A stretch of 64,000 nt of DNA from Sphingomonas sp. (GTDB lineage Bacteria; Pseudomonadota; Alphaproteobacteria; Sphingomonadales; Sphingomonadaceae), in the NCBI GenBank assembly GCA_003248865.1, contig QFPK01000019.1:3405-67404 (forward strand), given 5' to 3'. The translations under genes were made by a program, and so were the position numbers. The notes beneath the pieces are model-generated. The model saw nothing but the letters and a program-made list of their open reading frames with translations. It had not been told where the DNA came from and did not search any database. Position 1 is the stretch's first letter, and each line of letters begins with the position of its first letter. Positions 24,757 to 33,067 of this stretch are shown piece by piece.

Positions 24757-25716
24757 ATGAAATCTCTTGTCGCCAGCCTTGCCGTCGTCGCGATGGCCGG
24801 GCCAGCTCTCGCCCAGCAGGCGCCTGCCAGCCAGGCTCAGGTCAGCCAGATCGACAAGCGTGTCGGCGTGCTGGAAAGCCAGATGCGCGCCGTGCAGCGC
24901 GAGGTGTTCCCGGGCGGGGACAAGCGCTTCTTCGCGCCCGAAGTGGTGGCGGATGCGCCGGCCGCCACGCCCGCGCCGGGCACCCCGGCCACATCGCCGC
25001 TGGTGGACCTGACCCAGCGTGTGACGGCGCTGGAAACCCAGCAGCGCACGCTGACGGGCCAGGTGGAAGAGCTGCAGTTCAAGCTGCGGCAGATGGAAGC
25101 CGCGATGCAGAAGCTAGAAGCGGGCACCGTCGCCCGTTTCGACGCGCTGGAAGGCAAGGGCGTGTCCCCCGCCGCCCCGGCGCCGGAAACTGTCGTCGCG
25201 CCGCCGCCGGTGAAGGCCCCGGCCGTGACTGCGCCGCCCGCGAAGGCACCGGCAACGCCTCCTGCAACCGCTCCGGCGACAGCCACGCCCCCATCCGCTG
25301 CGGCGCCCGGCGCCGATCCGCTGGTTGCGCAATATGAAGCCGGCTATGCGCTCTATGAAAAGGGCGATTTCGCGGGCGCTGAAAAGGCCCTGAAGGCCTT
25401 TGTGGAGGCGAACCCCAAACATGCCCGCGCCTCCAATGCGGCCTTCTGGGCCGGGCGGGCCCAGCTGCAGCAGGGCGATCCCGCCAATGCCGCGCGCACC
25501 TTCTATGCCGGTTATCAGAACAGCCCCAAGGGCCAGCGGGCGCACAACAGCCTGCTGTGGCTGGCGAAGGCGCTGCTGGACACCAAGGGCCCGAAATCGG
25601 TGAAGGCCGCCTGCGACACGCTGGACCAGCTGGGCAAATCCTTCCCCGACCGCATGACCGGCCAGTTCGCCGCCGATGTCGCGGCCACCCGCGCGCAGGC
25701 GAAATGCACGCCCTGA
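24757..25716 (+). CDS. cpoB: Cell division coordinator CpoB / YbgF, periplasmic TPR protein
   Basis: A 319-residue periplasmic protein. Signal peptide MKSLVASLAVVAMAGPALAQ. A coiled-coil region follows (about 30-130, with VGVLESQMRAVQREV and RVTALETQQRTLTGQVEELQ). A Pro/Ala-rich linker (about 145-190) leads to C-terminal TPRs (YALYEKGDFAGAEKALKAFV...AFWAGRAQLQQGDPANAART). This order is that of YbgF/CpoB, which coordinates Tol-Pal constriction with PBP1B. Here tolB and pal are not adjacent in the window. ATG at 24757 begins the signal peptide. It ends 7 bases before tilS. Confidence 0.88.
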   Translation: MKSLVASLAVVAMAGPALAQQAPASQAQVSQIDKRVGVLESQMRAVQREVFPGGDKRFFAPEVVADAPAATPAPGTPATSPLVDLTQRVTALETQQRTLTGQVEELQFKLRQMEAAMQKLEAGTVARFDALEGKGVSPAAPAPETVVAPPPVKAPAVTAPPAKAPATPPATAPATATPPSAAAPGADPLVAQYEAGYALYEKGDFAGAEKALKAFVEANPKHARASNAAFWAGRAQLQQGDPANAARTFYAGYQNSPKGQRAHNSLLWLAKALLDTKGPKSVKAACDTLDQLGKSFPDRMTGQFAADVAATRAQAKCTP

Positions 25717-25723
25717 TCGCCGA

Positions 25724-26707
25724 ATGGCGGCGCTGACAGCCGACAGCTTCGCGGCCGAGGCCGCGCGGCTGGCGGGCGGCGCTCTGCAACAGCCCTTCGC
25801 CATTGCCGTGTCGGGCGGGGCGGATTCGCTGGCGCTGATGGCACTCGCTGCCGAAGGCTTCCGTCCGCAGGTGCATGTGCTGAGCGTGGACCATGGTCTG
25901 CGCGCCGATGCAGCAGGCGAATGTGCCATGGTGGCAAACCTCGCGGCAGGGCTGGGACTTCCACACCAGACCCTTTCAATCTCCATACCTCCTGGTGGCG
26001 ACCTCCAGGCGCGCGCGCGCGATGGCCGCTATGCGGCGATGGCAGACTGGTGCCGTGCCAACGGCATCGGCATGCTGATGACAGCGCATCATGCCGACGA
26101 TCAGGCAGAGACCCTTCTGCTCCGGCTGGCGCGCGGCAGTGGCTTGGCCGGCCTTTCCGGGGTGCGCGCGAAGGGCAAGATCGACGGAATCACCCTGTTG
26201 CGCCCGCTGCTCGCGTGGCGCCGCGCAGACCTCGCCGCCGTGGTGGCCGCGCGCGGCTGGACCGCTGCGAACGACCCCTCCAACCTAGACCCGCGCTTCG
26301 ACCGCACCCGGGCACGTACCCTGCTGGCGGGAACGGCCTGGCTGGACCCTTCTCGCCTCGCTGCCGGCGCGCGACATCTCGCCGAAGCCGAAACCGCACT
26401 GGCGTGGGCTGCCGAACGCGCCTTCGCGACCCGCGCGGAATGGCATTCCCCCGCCCTGCTGCTCGATCCTGAAGGCCTTCCCATCGAGCTGCGCCGTCGC
26501 CTGCTGACAGACGGCCTCCGTGCCTTCGGCCATGAGCCTGACGGCCCGTCACTGGTTCGGCTGCTGGCCCGGCTGGAAACCGGGCATTCCGGAACACTGG
26601 GGCCCGTTCAGGCGAAAGCGACAAACGGCCGCTGGATGTTGAAACCTATTGCCGGACGGCGCAAGAACGGCCTCAGCAGAGAGGCTTCAGGGGGCAACGC
26701 TCCCTGA
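25724..26707 (+). CDS. tilS: tRNA(Ile)-lysidine synthetase
   Basis: TilS, which adds lysidine to C34 of tRNA-Ile(CAU) so it reads AUA. 327 residues. The PP-loop is AVSGGADSLALMAL at about residue 27, followed by SVDHGLR, HHADDQAETLLLRLARGSG and DPSNLDPRFDRTRAR, all diagnostic. ATG at 25724 (MAALTADS) sits 7 bases after cpoB. The usual downstream ftsH of alphaproteobacteria is not here; a convergent autotransporter gene follows. Confidence 0.93.
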   Translation: MAALTADSFAAEAARLAGGALQQPFAIAVSGGADSLALMALAAEGFRPQVHVLSVDHGLRADAAGECAMVANLAAGLGLPHQTLSISIPPGGDLQARARDGRYAAMADWCRANGIGMLMTAHHADDQAETLLLRLARGSGLAGLSGVRAKGKIDGITLLRPLLAWRRADLAAVVAARGWTAANDPSNLDPRFDRTRARTLLAGTAWLDPSRLAAGARHLAEAETALAWAAERAFATRAEWHSPALLLDPEGLPIELRRRLLTDGLRAFGHEPDGPSLVRLLARLETGHSGTLGPVQAKATNGRWMLKPIAGRRKNGLSREASGGNAP

Positions 26708-26710
26708 AGC
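26684..26710. terminator. Perfect hairpin at the end of tilS, possible bidirectional terminator
   Basis: GCTTCAGGG and CCCTGAAGC pair perfectly across GGCAACGCT. It covers the tilS stop codon and lies 13 bases before the end of the convergent autotransporter gene. No T tract follows, so terminator activity is likely but unproved. Confidence 0.5.
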
Positions 26711-26722
26711 CTCCCCTCCGTC

Positions 26723-29700
26723 TCAACGCTGGAACGTCAGGCTGATCAGCGCGTCGTGGGTCTTGCTGTCACTGCCGTAGCGGCCGCGATAGCCGGCCGA
26801 GAGGGCCCAGCCGCTGCCCAGTGCCACGCCGCCCGAGACGTCCAGCACGGCGGCGTCGCGGCTGGTGTCCGGCGAGCGGACGAGGTGGCTGGTGCCGGGC
26901 GTGCCCGCCAGTTGCAGCGCGGTTTCGGCATAGCCGCGGTTGCTGCGGTCATAGCGCAGGCTGGCGCTGACCCGGCCGGTGGCGCCCTGCCAGCCCGCGA
27001 AGCCGCCAAGGCCCCAGGCGGTGGCCGAGGCATTGTCCGAGCCGCCCGTAAGGTCGAGCGAGGAGGCGCCCGATTCCTGGAAGCCGTCGCGGTTGACCTT
27101 CACATGCTCCAGCGTGGCGATGGGGCCGACGGCCCATCCCGCGGACGGCGCGATGCCGTAGCGCAGTTCGGCGGCTGCGGCGAAGGTGTCGACCGTGTAG
27201 CTGGCGCGGGCCGTGCGGGAGAGACTGTTCACGCTGATGCCCCGGCTTGTGTCTGCGTCGCCGGAGCCCCAGGCGAGTGCCCCGCTCGCGGTGAAGCCGG
27301 TGAAGCCGTTGCCGAAGCGGCCATAGCCGCCGATGAACCAGGCCTTCAGGTCCGCCGAGGACTGGCGGGCGGAGACGTCCACATCGGATGTGCTGTAGCC
27401 GCCGGACAGGCCGATGAGCGAGCCGGTGGCGGCGTCCGTCATGTCCACGCCCAGCGCGAAGCCGTAGCGGGTGCTTTTCACCCGGCCCGCGTTGCCGTCG
27501 CCGCTGATGCTGCCGTCTGACAGGCCGGCGGAGAGATAGCCGCCCAGCTTCCAGCCGCTGCCTTCCGGAGCGGCGGCGGTGGCCGTGCGGTTCATCATCC
27601 CGTCGATCAGCAGCCGGCCCTGCCGCACGCCGCTGGCCAGCACCGAGGCATGGATTTCGCCCGAGCTGCTGTCGAAGGCGGTGAGCGCCTGCCCGGTGTT
27701 GGAGAGGATGATGGCGTCGACCACGGTTTCCAGGTCTCCGCTCGCCTCCTGCGAATGGGCGTCGATGGCGGTGGCGACCTGCCGCTGGTTGAAGGTCTGC
27801 GCGACGGGCGCGAAGGCGGGCACCTCGTCCGGCAGGGCCGCGACCAGCGAGACGCTGTTGGCGGCATAGGCCAGCGAGAGTTCCAGGAACGGCAGCGCGC
27901 TGGAATCGAGGCCGGCGAAGGTGCCGGTGACGCCGCCGCCGGCGCGCAGGATGGCGATGGAGAGATCGCCTTCGAACGCCGATTCCGGGCTGATCGAGGT
28001 GACGACGACGGTGCCGCCGCTGAGCGTGGCGGTGCCCGTCACGTCGATCAGGTCGCCGGTGCCGTTGGCGAGGATGTCGATCAGGGTGCGGCTGCCCGTG
28101 CTGCTGGTGAAATTGCCCAGCACGGTGGCGGTGCCGATGCTGCCCGCGCCGCCCGGCGCGAAGTCCCCGCCGACCGTCAGGTTGCGGAGCTGTCCGCTGA
28201 GCGCCAGCGAGGTGCCGGCGCTGGTGACGACGTCGATGGTCGCGGTGGTAGCGTTGTGAATCAGGCTGCCCTGCCGCAGTTCATAGCGCGTCGCGATGCT
28301 GCTGCTGCCGGTGTAGGTGATGCTGGCGTTGCCGGTCTGGGCGATGGTGTCCACATTGCGGACGTCGAGCCCGGCGATGTTGAAATTCGAGCTGCTGCCG
28401 GCCGCCATCGCCAGTTCCAGCACATCGTTTCCGGTGCCGCCGTCGACATAGTCGATGAAGTTGATGGTGCCGACGGTCGGCGCCTGCAGCACGAGCGTGT
28501 CGTCCCCCGCGCCCAGGCTGATGGCGCCCCGGAAGCCGGTTGCGCCCAGCGTGAACTGGTCGTTGCCGCCGCCGAAGTCCACGTCGCCCAGCAGGGTGCC
28601 GCCGCTTTCCAGCACCAGCCTGTCGGCGCCGTCAGCGAACAGCAGGTCGCCTGTCACGCCGCCGCCGTTGCGCACCGTGAAGGTGGTGGCGACGCTGCCC
28701 GTCACCCGCAGCACGGCGCTGTCGGCCGCCGTGGAGGCATCGGCGCCGTCCAGGATCACACTTGCGGTGCCGCCGGTGCCGTTCACCGCGAACGCATCCG
28801 AATTGGCGCCGGTGGCGATCACGTCCGCGGTGGTGGTGAAGCTGATCGCGGAGCCTTCGCCGCTGCCGGTGAGGCGCACCACGTCGGAGAAGCTGCCTGT
28901 GGTGGTGAGCGCGCCGCTGTTGGTTGCCGTGATCGTCTTGGCGGCGAGGGTGAGCGCGGTGCCCGCGCCCATGGCGATGGTGCCGCTGTTCTCCAGCGTG
29001 AGGCTGGTTTCCCCGGTGCCGGTGCCCGCACCCAGCAGGTTCGCCGAAATGCCGAGCGAGGAGGAGATGGTGGCGGCGGTGAGGTTCATGTTGCCGCTGT
29101 TGCGCACGGTGGCTGTGACCGTGTCGTCGCGGGTGGCGAACAGGGTGATGCCCATCGCCTGGTCGGTGTTGAGGGTGATGGCGCCGTTGTTGTTCACGTT
29201 GAACTGGTAATTGCCGCCTGCGGGCGCGCCGCTGGTGCTGATGCCGAGGGCGCGGCTGGATTCGCCCGATTCCGCGCTGATCGCGGCTTCGTTGTTCAGC
29301 GTCGAGCTGCCGGCGCGGGCCTGGTTGAGCATGAAGATGCCGTTGCTGTTGCTGGCGTTGTGCAGGGCGATCGCGCCCTCTGCCCCGTTGGTGACGGAGA
29401 GGTCGACCTTCTCGCCCCGGCCTTGTGCGAGGATGCCATAAGTATCGGTGCCGTCCGTTTTCAGCGAGCCGGAGTTGGTGATGCGCACGGCGGTGGCGTC
29501 CGTCGCCACATTGCCCTGTGCGAAGCCGACGATGCCGTGGGTGGCCTGGCCCAGCGCATCGATGGCGCCGCTGTTCACGATCTCGGTGTCGCCGCCCGAC
29601 ACATAGGAGTTGGTGACGATGCCCGCCGCCATGCCGGCGAAATCCGTATCCGAGGTCGCCGCAGCCGGGCGGACGGTGATGACGCCGCTGTTGGTCACGC

Positions 29701-30400
29701 GGATCTGGCCGCCGGCAGTGTCGCGGCGGGCGAGGATGCCCGCCGTCACGCCGACCCGCTCTCCGGAGCCGCCGGAACTTGCGGAAAGGGCGCCGCTGTT
29801 CCCGATGGTGACGCTGCCGCTGGTGGAGGCCGAAGTCGCCAGCAGGGCCACGGACGTCACATCGGCCGTGGTGGAGACGCTGACGGCGCCACGGTTGGTG
29901 ATGCTGGCATTGCTGTCCCCGGAAAACACCACGGCCTCCACGCCGGCAATGCCGTTGTTGAGGCCGTTCGCGGCGATGGTGGCGCCGGTGTCGATGCTGG
30001 CGTCATGGCCGTTGCGGACCAGAAGGATGATGCCCTGCGCGGGTTCCACAATGCCCATATTGTCGAGCGTGTTGATCACCACATCGTCGGCGACTTCGAT
30101 GCGGACGCTGCCGTCGCCACGGTCCGAGCCGATGCCGAACACGCCTGCGGGCGCGATGGGGCCGGTGAGGTCGCGCACGATGATGGTGGACACGGCGGCA
30201 TGGCCCTGCGTCTGCTGCGAGGTGATCCCGCCCGACATGTCGCCGGTGCAGGTGGCCACCCCGTCGACGATGGGGCAGGCCGGGCTGCCGACGACAATCT
30301 GCTGCGCCTGCGCGGCGCCGGAGACGAGCAGCGCCAGCGCGCTGCCGCGAACCAGCATCTCGCCGCGGATGGTGCGACGGACGAACGTGCGATCGAGCAT
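26723..30400 (-). CDS. Autotransporter (type V secreted) protein
   Basis: A 1225-residue autotransporter. Signal peptide at residues about 10-33 (MLVRGSALALLVSGAAQAQQ, after a longer N-terminus). The passenger (about 35-930) is Gly/Ser/Thr/Asn-rich with repeated short beta-strand units such as ITNSGSLKTDGTDTYGILAQ, typical of a beta-helix. Around residues 595-690 are calcium-loop-like motifs GGGNDQFTL, GAGDDTLVL and GGTGNDVLEL. The final 270 residues form the outer-membrane beta-barrel (GLSGGYSTSDVDV, ending in ALISLTFQR). Adhesion or aggregation is the usual role; no protease motif was seen. Start ATG at 30400 has GGGGGAAA upstream. Confidence 0.9.
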   Translation of the reverse strand: MLDRTFVRRTIRGEMLVRGSALALLVSGAAQAQQIVVGSPACPIVDGVATCTGDMSGGITSQQTQGHAAVSTIIVRDLTGPIAPAGVFGIGSDRGDGSVRIEVADDVVINTLDNMGIVEPAQGIILLVRNGHDASIDTGATIAANGLNNGIAGVEAVVFSGDSNASITNRGAVSVSTTADVTSVALLATSASTSGSVTIGNSGALSASSGGSGERVGVTAGILARRDTAGGQIRVTNSGVITVRPAAATSDTDFAGMAAGIVTNSYVSGGDTEIVNSGAIDALGQATHGIVGFAQGNVATDATAVRITNSGSLKTDGTDTYGILAQGRGEKVDLSVTNGAEGAIALHNASNSNGIFMLNQARAGSSTLNNEAAISAESGESSRALGISTSGAPAGGNYQFNVNNNGAITLNTDQAMGITLFATRDDTVTATVRNSGNMNLTAATISSSLGISANLLGAGTGTGETSLTLENSGTIAMGAGTALTLAAKTITATNSGALTTTGSFSDVVRLTGSGEGSAISFTTTADVIATGANSDAFAVNGTGGTASVILDGADASTAADSAVLRVTGSVATTFTVRNGGGVTGDLLFADGADRLVLESGGTLLGDVDFGGGNDQFTLGATGFRGAISLGAGDDTLVLQAPTVGTINFIDYVDGGTGNDVLELAMAAGSSSNFNIAGLDVRNVDTIAQTGNASITYTGSSSIATRYELRQGSLIHNATTATIDVVTSAGTSLALSGQLRNLTVGGDFAPGGAGSIGTATVLGNFTSSTGSRTLIDILANGTGDLIDVTGTATLSGGTVVVTSISPESAFEGDLSIAILRAGGGVTGTFAGLDSSALPFLELSLAYAANSVSLVAALPDEVPAFAPVAQTFNQRQVATAIDAHSQEASGDLETVVDAIILSNTGQALTAFDSSSGEIHASVLASGVRQGRLLIDGMMNRTATAAAPEGSGWKLGGYLSAGLSDGSISGDGNAGRVKSTRYGFALGVDMTDAATGSLIGLSGGYSTSDVDVSARQSSADLKAWFIGGYGRFGNGFTGFTASGALAWGSGDADTSRGISVNSLSRTARASYTVDTFAAAAELRYGIAPSAGWAVGPIATLEHVKVNRDGFQESGASSLDLTGGSDNASATAWGLGGFAGWQGATGRVSASLRYDRSNRGYAETALQLAGTPGTSHLVRSPDTSRDAAVLDVSGGVALGSGWALSAGYRGRYGSDSKTHDALISLTFQR

Positions 30401-30485
30401 GAATTTTCCCCCTGAGTTGACCTTCTGTCATCAGGGAAGGCGGAAAATCGGGGGAAATCAGGTCAGCGGCGTCGGAGCGTCCGCT

Positions 30486-31748
30486 CTAGTCCTTGCGTTG
30501 GCCCAGCCGGGTGGCCGTGATCAGCACGGACAATTCATCGGTGCGCGGGTTGATGAAATCCAGCCGGATGCGTCCGTCGGGCTCGCGGCTGACGGTTACC
30601 GGCGCGGAGCTGTTGGTCAGCACCCAGCCGGCGGGCAGGACCATCGCGTTGACCGGGCGTCCGAATTTGCGATCCCAGATCAGGGTGTTGCCGACACGCC
30701 GGTAGCGTTCGGGATCGGTGTAGGTTTCGGATATGCGCAGGCGGCGGCTCTCTCCGGCGCCGGGCGGCCTGAAGCGGAACAGCACGGCTTCGGTGTCGGC
30801 GGTGGCGCCGGGCGCGTCTCCGCCCGCTGCCGTGATGGCGGCGCCTTTCAGCGTCTCGGCCGGCAGGGCCTCCCCTGTGTCGAGATTGTGGGCTGCGGGG
30901 TTCGAGACCTTGCTGCCCGCACGCACGACATTGGTATAGACGCCGACGCCGGGCCTTTCCTCGGTATAGTCATGGGTCAGGTCGAAGCTGTGGGTATCCG
31001 GGTCGTTCAGATAATAGACGATCTCGCGGGACTGGGTGGCGCGCTCCTGCAGGCGCTCTGCGAGTTCGGGCGGAACGGCTTCCGGCGCTGCCATGCGCCG
31101 CGCCTCCACCACCAGCGGAACGGCGGAAGGCCCCACATTCCAGAAGCTCAGCTTGATGCGGCCGTCCGCCTCTTGCAGCACCTGCGAGGGGTAGTTGACC
31201 GCGACGGGCTGATAGCCGGGGGGCAGCACCACTGCATTGCGCTTGATGCCGAGCGAACGGGTGAAGGTGATGCTGTCGCCGTCTGACAGATAGCTGGCCG
31301 GATCGGCATAGGTCTTGTCGATCAGGATGCGCGATTCCTCGGCATCGGGCCGGGCCAGCGTCACGCGGATATACTCGGCGTCCGCCTGTGCGGTGGGCAG
31401 GCCGTTGGCGCGCGCGACATCGCCGCCGACCACGTCGAATTTCAGCGGCTTGCCGGTCGCGCGGTCGATCACGCGCTCGTCCGTTGCGATGCTGCCCGGC
31501 CGAATCGGATTGAAATAATAGGGCAGGCCGGGCGTCGTCGCGGTCACGTCGTAGAAGATGCGAAACTTGCCCGAACCGGGGGCCAGCAGTTCGTAGCGCG
31601 TATAGGCGTCACTGTCGGTCTGCACCTTCGGCGGTTGGACGGGTGCGGGCGAAAGGGCCGCTGCCGGTGCCGCGAGGGCCAGCACTGCCACGAGCAACAA
31701 GCGCCGAAGCAGGGGTTCGCGCGTGATGCTTGTTTCGGTCATCCACAT
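30486..31748 (-). CDS. Secreted protein with two tandem homologous halves, unrecognised
   Basis: A 420-residue protein with signal peptide (LLRRLLLVAVLALAAPAAA, cleavage near residue 32). The mature part is two homologous halves of about 190 residues. Each begins with a Y..L.. strand and a GxxxYxNxxRxGS motif (GLPYYFNPIRPGS versus GVGVYTNVVRAGS), then ESR-ILIDKTYADPASY versus ESRRLRISETYTDPERY, NAVVLPPGY versus NAMVLPAGW, and DGRIKLSFWN versus DGRIRLDFIN. The fold looks all-beta. Function unknown. The ATG at 31748 lies 60 bases after the P450 stop, on the same strand, so it may be the last gene of that unit. An ATG two codons later is an alternative. Confidence 0.7.
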   Translation of the reverse strand: MWMTETSITREPLLRRLLLVAVLALAAPAAALSPAPVQPPKVQTDSDAYTRYELLAPGSGKFRIFYDVTATTPGLPYYFNPIRPGSIATDERVIDRATGKPLKFDVVGGDVARANGLPTAQADAEYIRVTLARPDAEESRILIDKTYADPASYLSDGDSITFTRSLGIKRNAVVLPPGYQPVAVNYPSQVLQEADGRIKLSFWNVGPSAVPLVVEARRMAAPEAVPPELAERLQERATQSREIVYYLNDPDTHSFDLTHDYTEERPGVGVYTNVVRAGSKVSNPAAHNLDTGEALPAETLKGAAITAAGGDAPGATADTEAVLFRFRPPGAGESRRLRISETYTDPERYRRVGNTLIWDRKFGRPVNAMVLPAGWVLTNSSAPVTVSREPDGRIRLDFINPRTDELSVLITATRLGQRKD

Positions 31749-31807
31749 ATCATCGGACGAATCGCGCAATTGTCCATGGCGGGGCGCGAATTGTTGCGCC
31801 TGTCGGG

Positions 31808-33067
31808 CTAGCCCCAGCTCAGCCGGTAGTGCCGGTAGAAGGGTGTGCCTTCGCCGTCCGGCGGGGCAAGCTGCTTCAGGCCGGGTTTCGCCAGCAGCGG
31901 GGTCAGCATCGCGGGGAGGATCGCCTTGTTGATGCGGTCGCCCCAGCAGAGGTGCAGGCCCTCGCCCCAGTGCGCATAGACGCCCCACGGGCGGCCGGGC
32001 TCGAAGCGGTTGGGGTGCGGCACCACGCTTTCGTCGAACATCGCAGACAGGTTGGCGGGCAGCACCATCGTGCCTGCCGCCACCTCGGTGTCGCCGATGT
32101 TCGTGGCGTGGGCGGCGCGGCGATAAAGGATGGGGTTCACCGGCGAGAAGCGCAGGGCTTCCCACAGATGGTCTGCCACCGCCGCTTCGTCTGAGGCGGC
32201 TGCCAGCGGGCGCAGCTTCGCCAGCGCGGCCGGGCGGCGCAGCAGCTCCTCCACCGCGAGGCAGCTGGCCTTGGACAGCGTGGGGATGGCGCCGATCACG
32301 ATGCCGATGATGTTGACGCGGATGCCGTCTGCATCGAAGGCGGGGTTGCCGGCCTTGCCCGATGCCACGGCGCGGCCCAGCAGGGTTTCGGGGCCAGCGG
32401 TGGCGGCGCTGGCGTCTATCGCGGCATTCACCCGATCCTTCGCGGCCATGGCGGCCGCGCTGATCTTCGGATCGGCGCCGAGATCGGAGAAGAGGAAGTG
32501 GAACATCACCGTCGCGTCGGCGATCAGCTGATCCGTTTCCATCTGCACGCCGAAATAGTGCTGCACCATCAGCGCGGGGATGCGGGCGGAGAGCATCGGC
32601 GGCAGGTCCACCTGCGTGCCCGCCAGCGCGGTGGCGGCTTCGGCGCGGGCCATGGCGATCACCGGTTTCAGATCGTCCGCCTTCACGATGGAGCGCATTG
32701 CGTCTGTATCGCGGCGGTAGGCGGTGCCGTCCTGCATCCCCAGGAAGAAGTCGCGCCCCCCTGTCAGCAGGCGCATGCGCGGGCCATAGACGACTTCGAA
32801 TTCGGCCTGCCGTTCGATCACGGCGTGGAAATCCGTGGCGCGCGTGAGCAGCAGCGTGCCCTCGCCCTCATAGCATTTGATGAGGTCCTGCTTCAGGTGC
32901 AGCCGGGGCTTGGCGAAGCGCAGCACGGCCATCGCGTTGCGCTGCCCGGCGGGGCTGGCGAGCACGGTGGCGATGCGGGTTTTCAGCCCGCCCTTCGCGG
33001 CGATCACGCCGGCGCCGAGGCCCGAGACGCCGTCGATGGCGGCCTGAAAACGCGAAAACCAGCTCAT
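31808..33067 (-). CDS. Cytochrome P450, atypical, last gene of a DyP/P450 unit
   Basis: A 419-residue P450-fold haem-thiolate protein, without membrane anchor. ExxR is present in HLWEALRFSP (about residue 288). The haem-Cys loop reads HWGEGLHLCWGDRIN (about residue 376): Cys ligand present, but Trp replaces the usual Phe seven positions before it. The I-helix reads NIIGIVIGAIPTLSKAS (about 250-266) and lacks the acid-alcohol pair (A-G-x-D/E-T-T) that delivers protons to bound O2. That loss is known in peroxygenase and hydroperoxide-isomerising P450s. The ATG overlaps the DyP stop by 4 bases. No ferredoxin or reductase gene is nearby. Substrate unknown. Confidence 0.85.
   Translation of the reverse strand: MSWFSRFQAAIDGVSGLGAGVIAAKGGLKTRIATVLASPAGQRNAMAVLRFAKPRLHLKQDLIKCYEGEGTLLLTRATDFHAVIERQAEFEVVYGPRMRLLTGGRDFFLGMQDGTAYRRDTDAMRSIVKADDLKPVIAMARAEAATALAGTQVDLPPMLSARIPALMVQHYFGVQMETDQLIADATVMFHFLFSDLGADPKISAAAMAAKDRVNAAIDASAATAGPETLLGRAVASGKAGNPAFDADGIRVNIIGIVIGAIPTLSKASCLAVEELLRRPAALAKLRPLAAASDEAAVADHLWEALRFSPVNPILYRRAAHATNIGDTEVAAGTMVLPANLSAMFDESVVPHPNRFEPGRPWGVYAHWGEGLHLCWGDRINKAILPAMLTPLLAKPGLKQLAPPDGEGTPFYRHYRLSWG

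Noticed and set aside
28400..28700. RTX toxin
   Set aside because: The GGxGxDxLxL-like motifs are few and lie within an autotransporter with its own beta-barrel; no type I secretion genes are near.
27650..30415. 921-residue frame antisense to the autotransporter
   Set aside because: It mirrors the repeat-rich passenger and has low-complexity Gly/Ala/Arg sequence without motifs.
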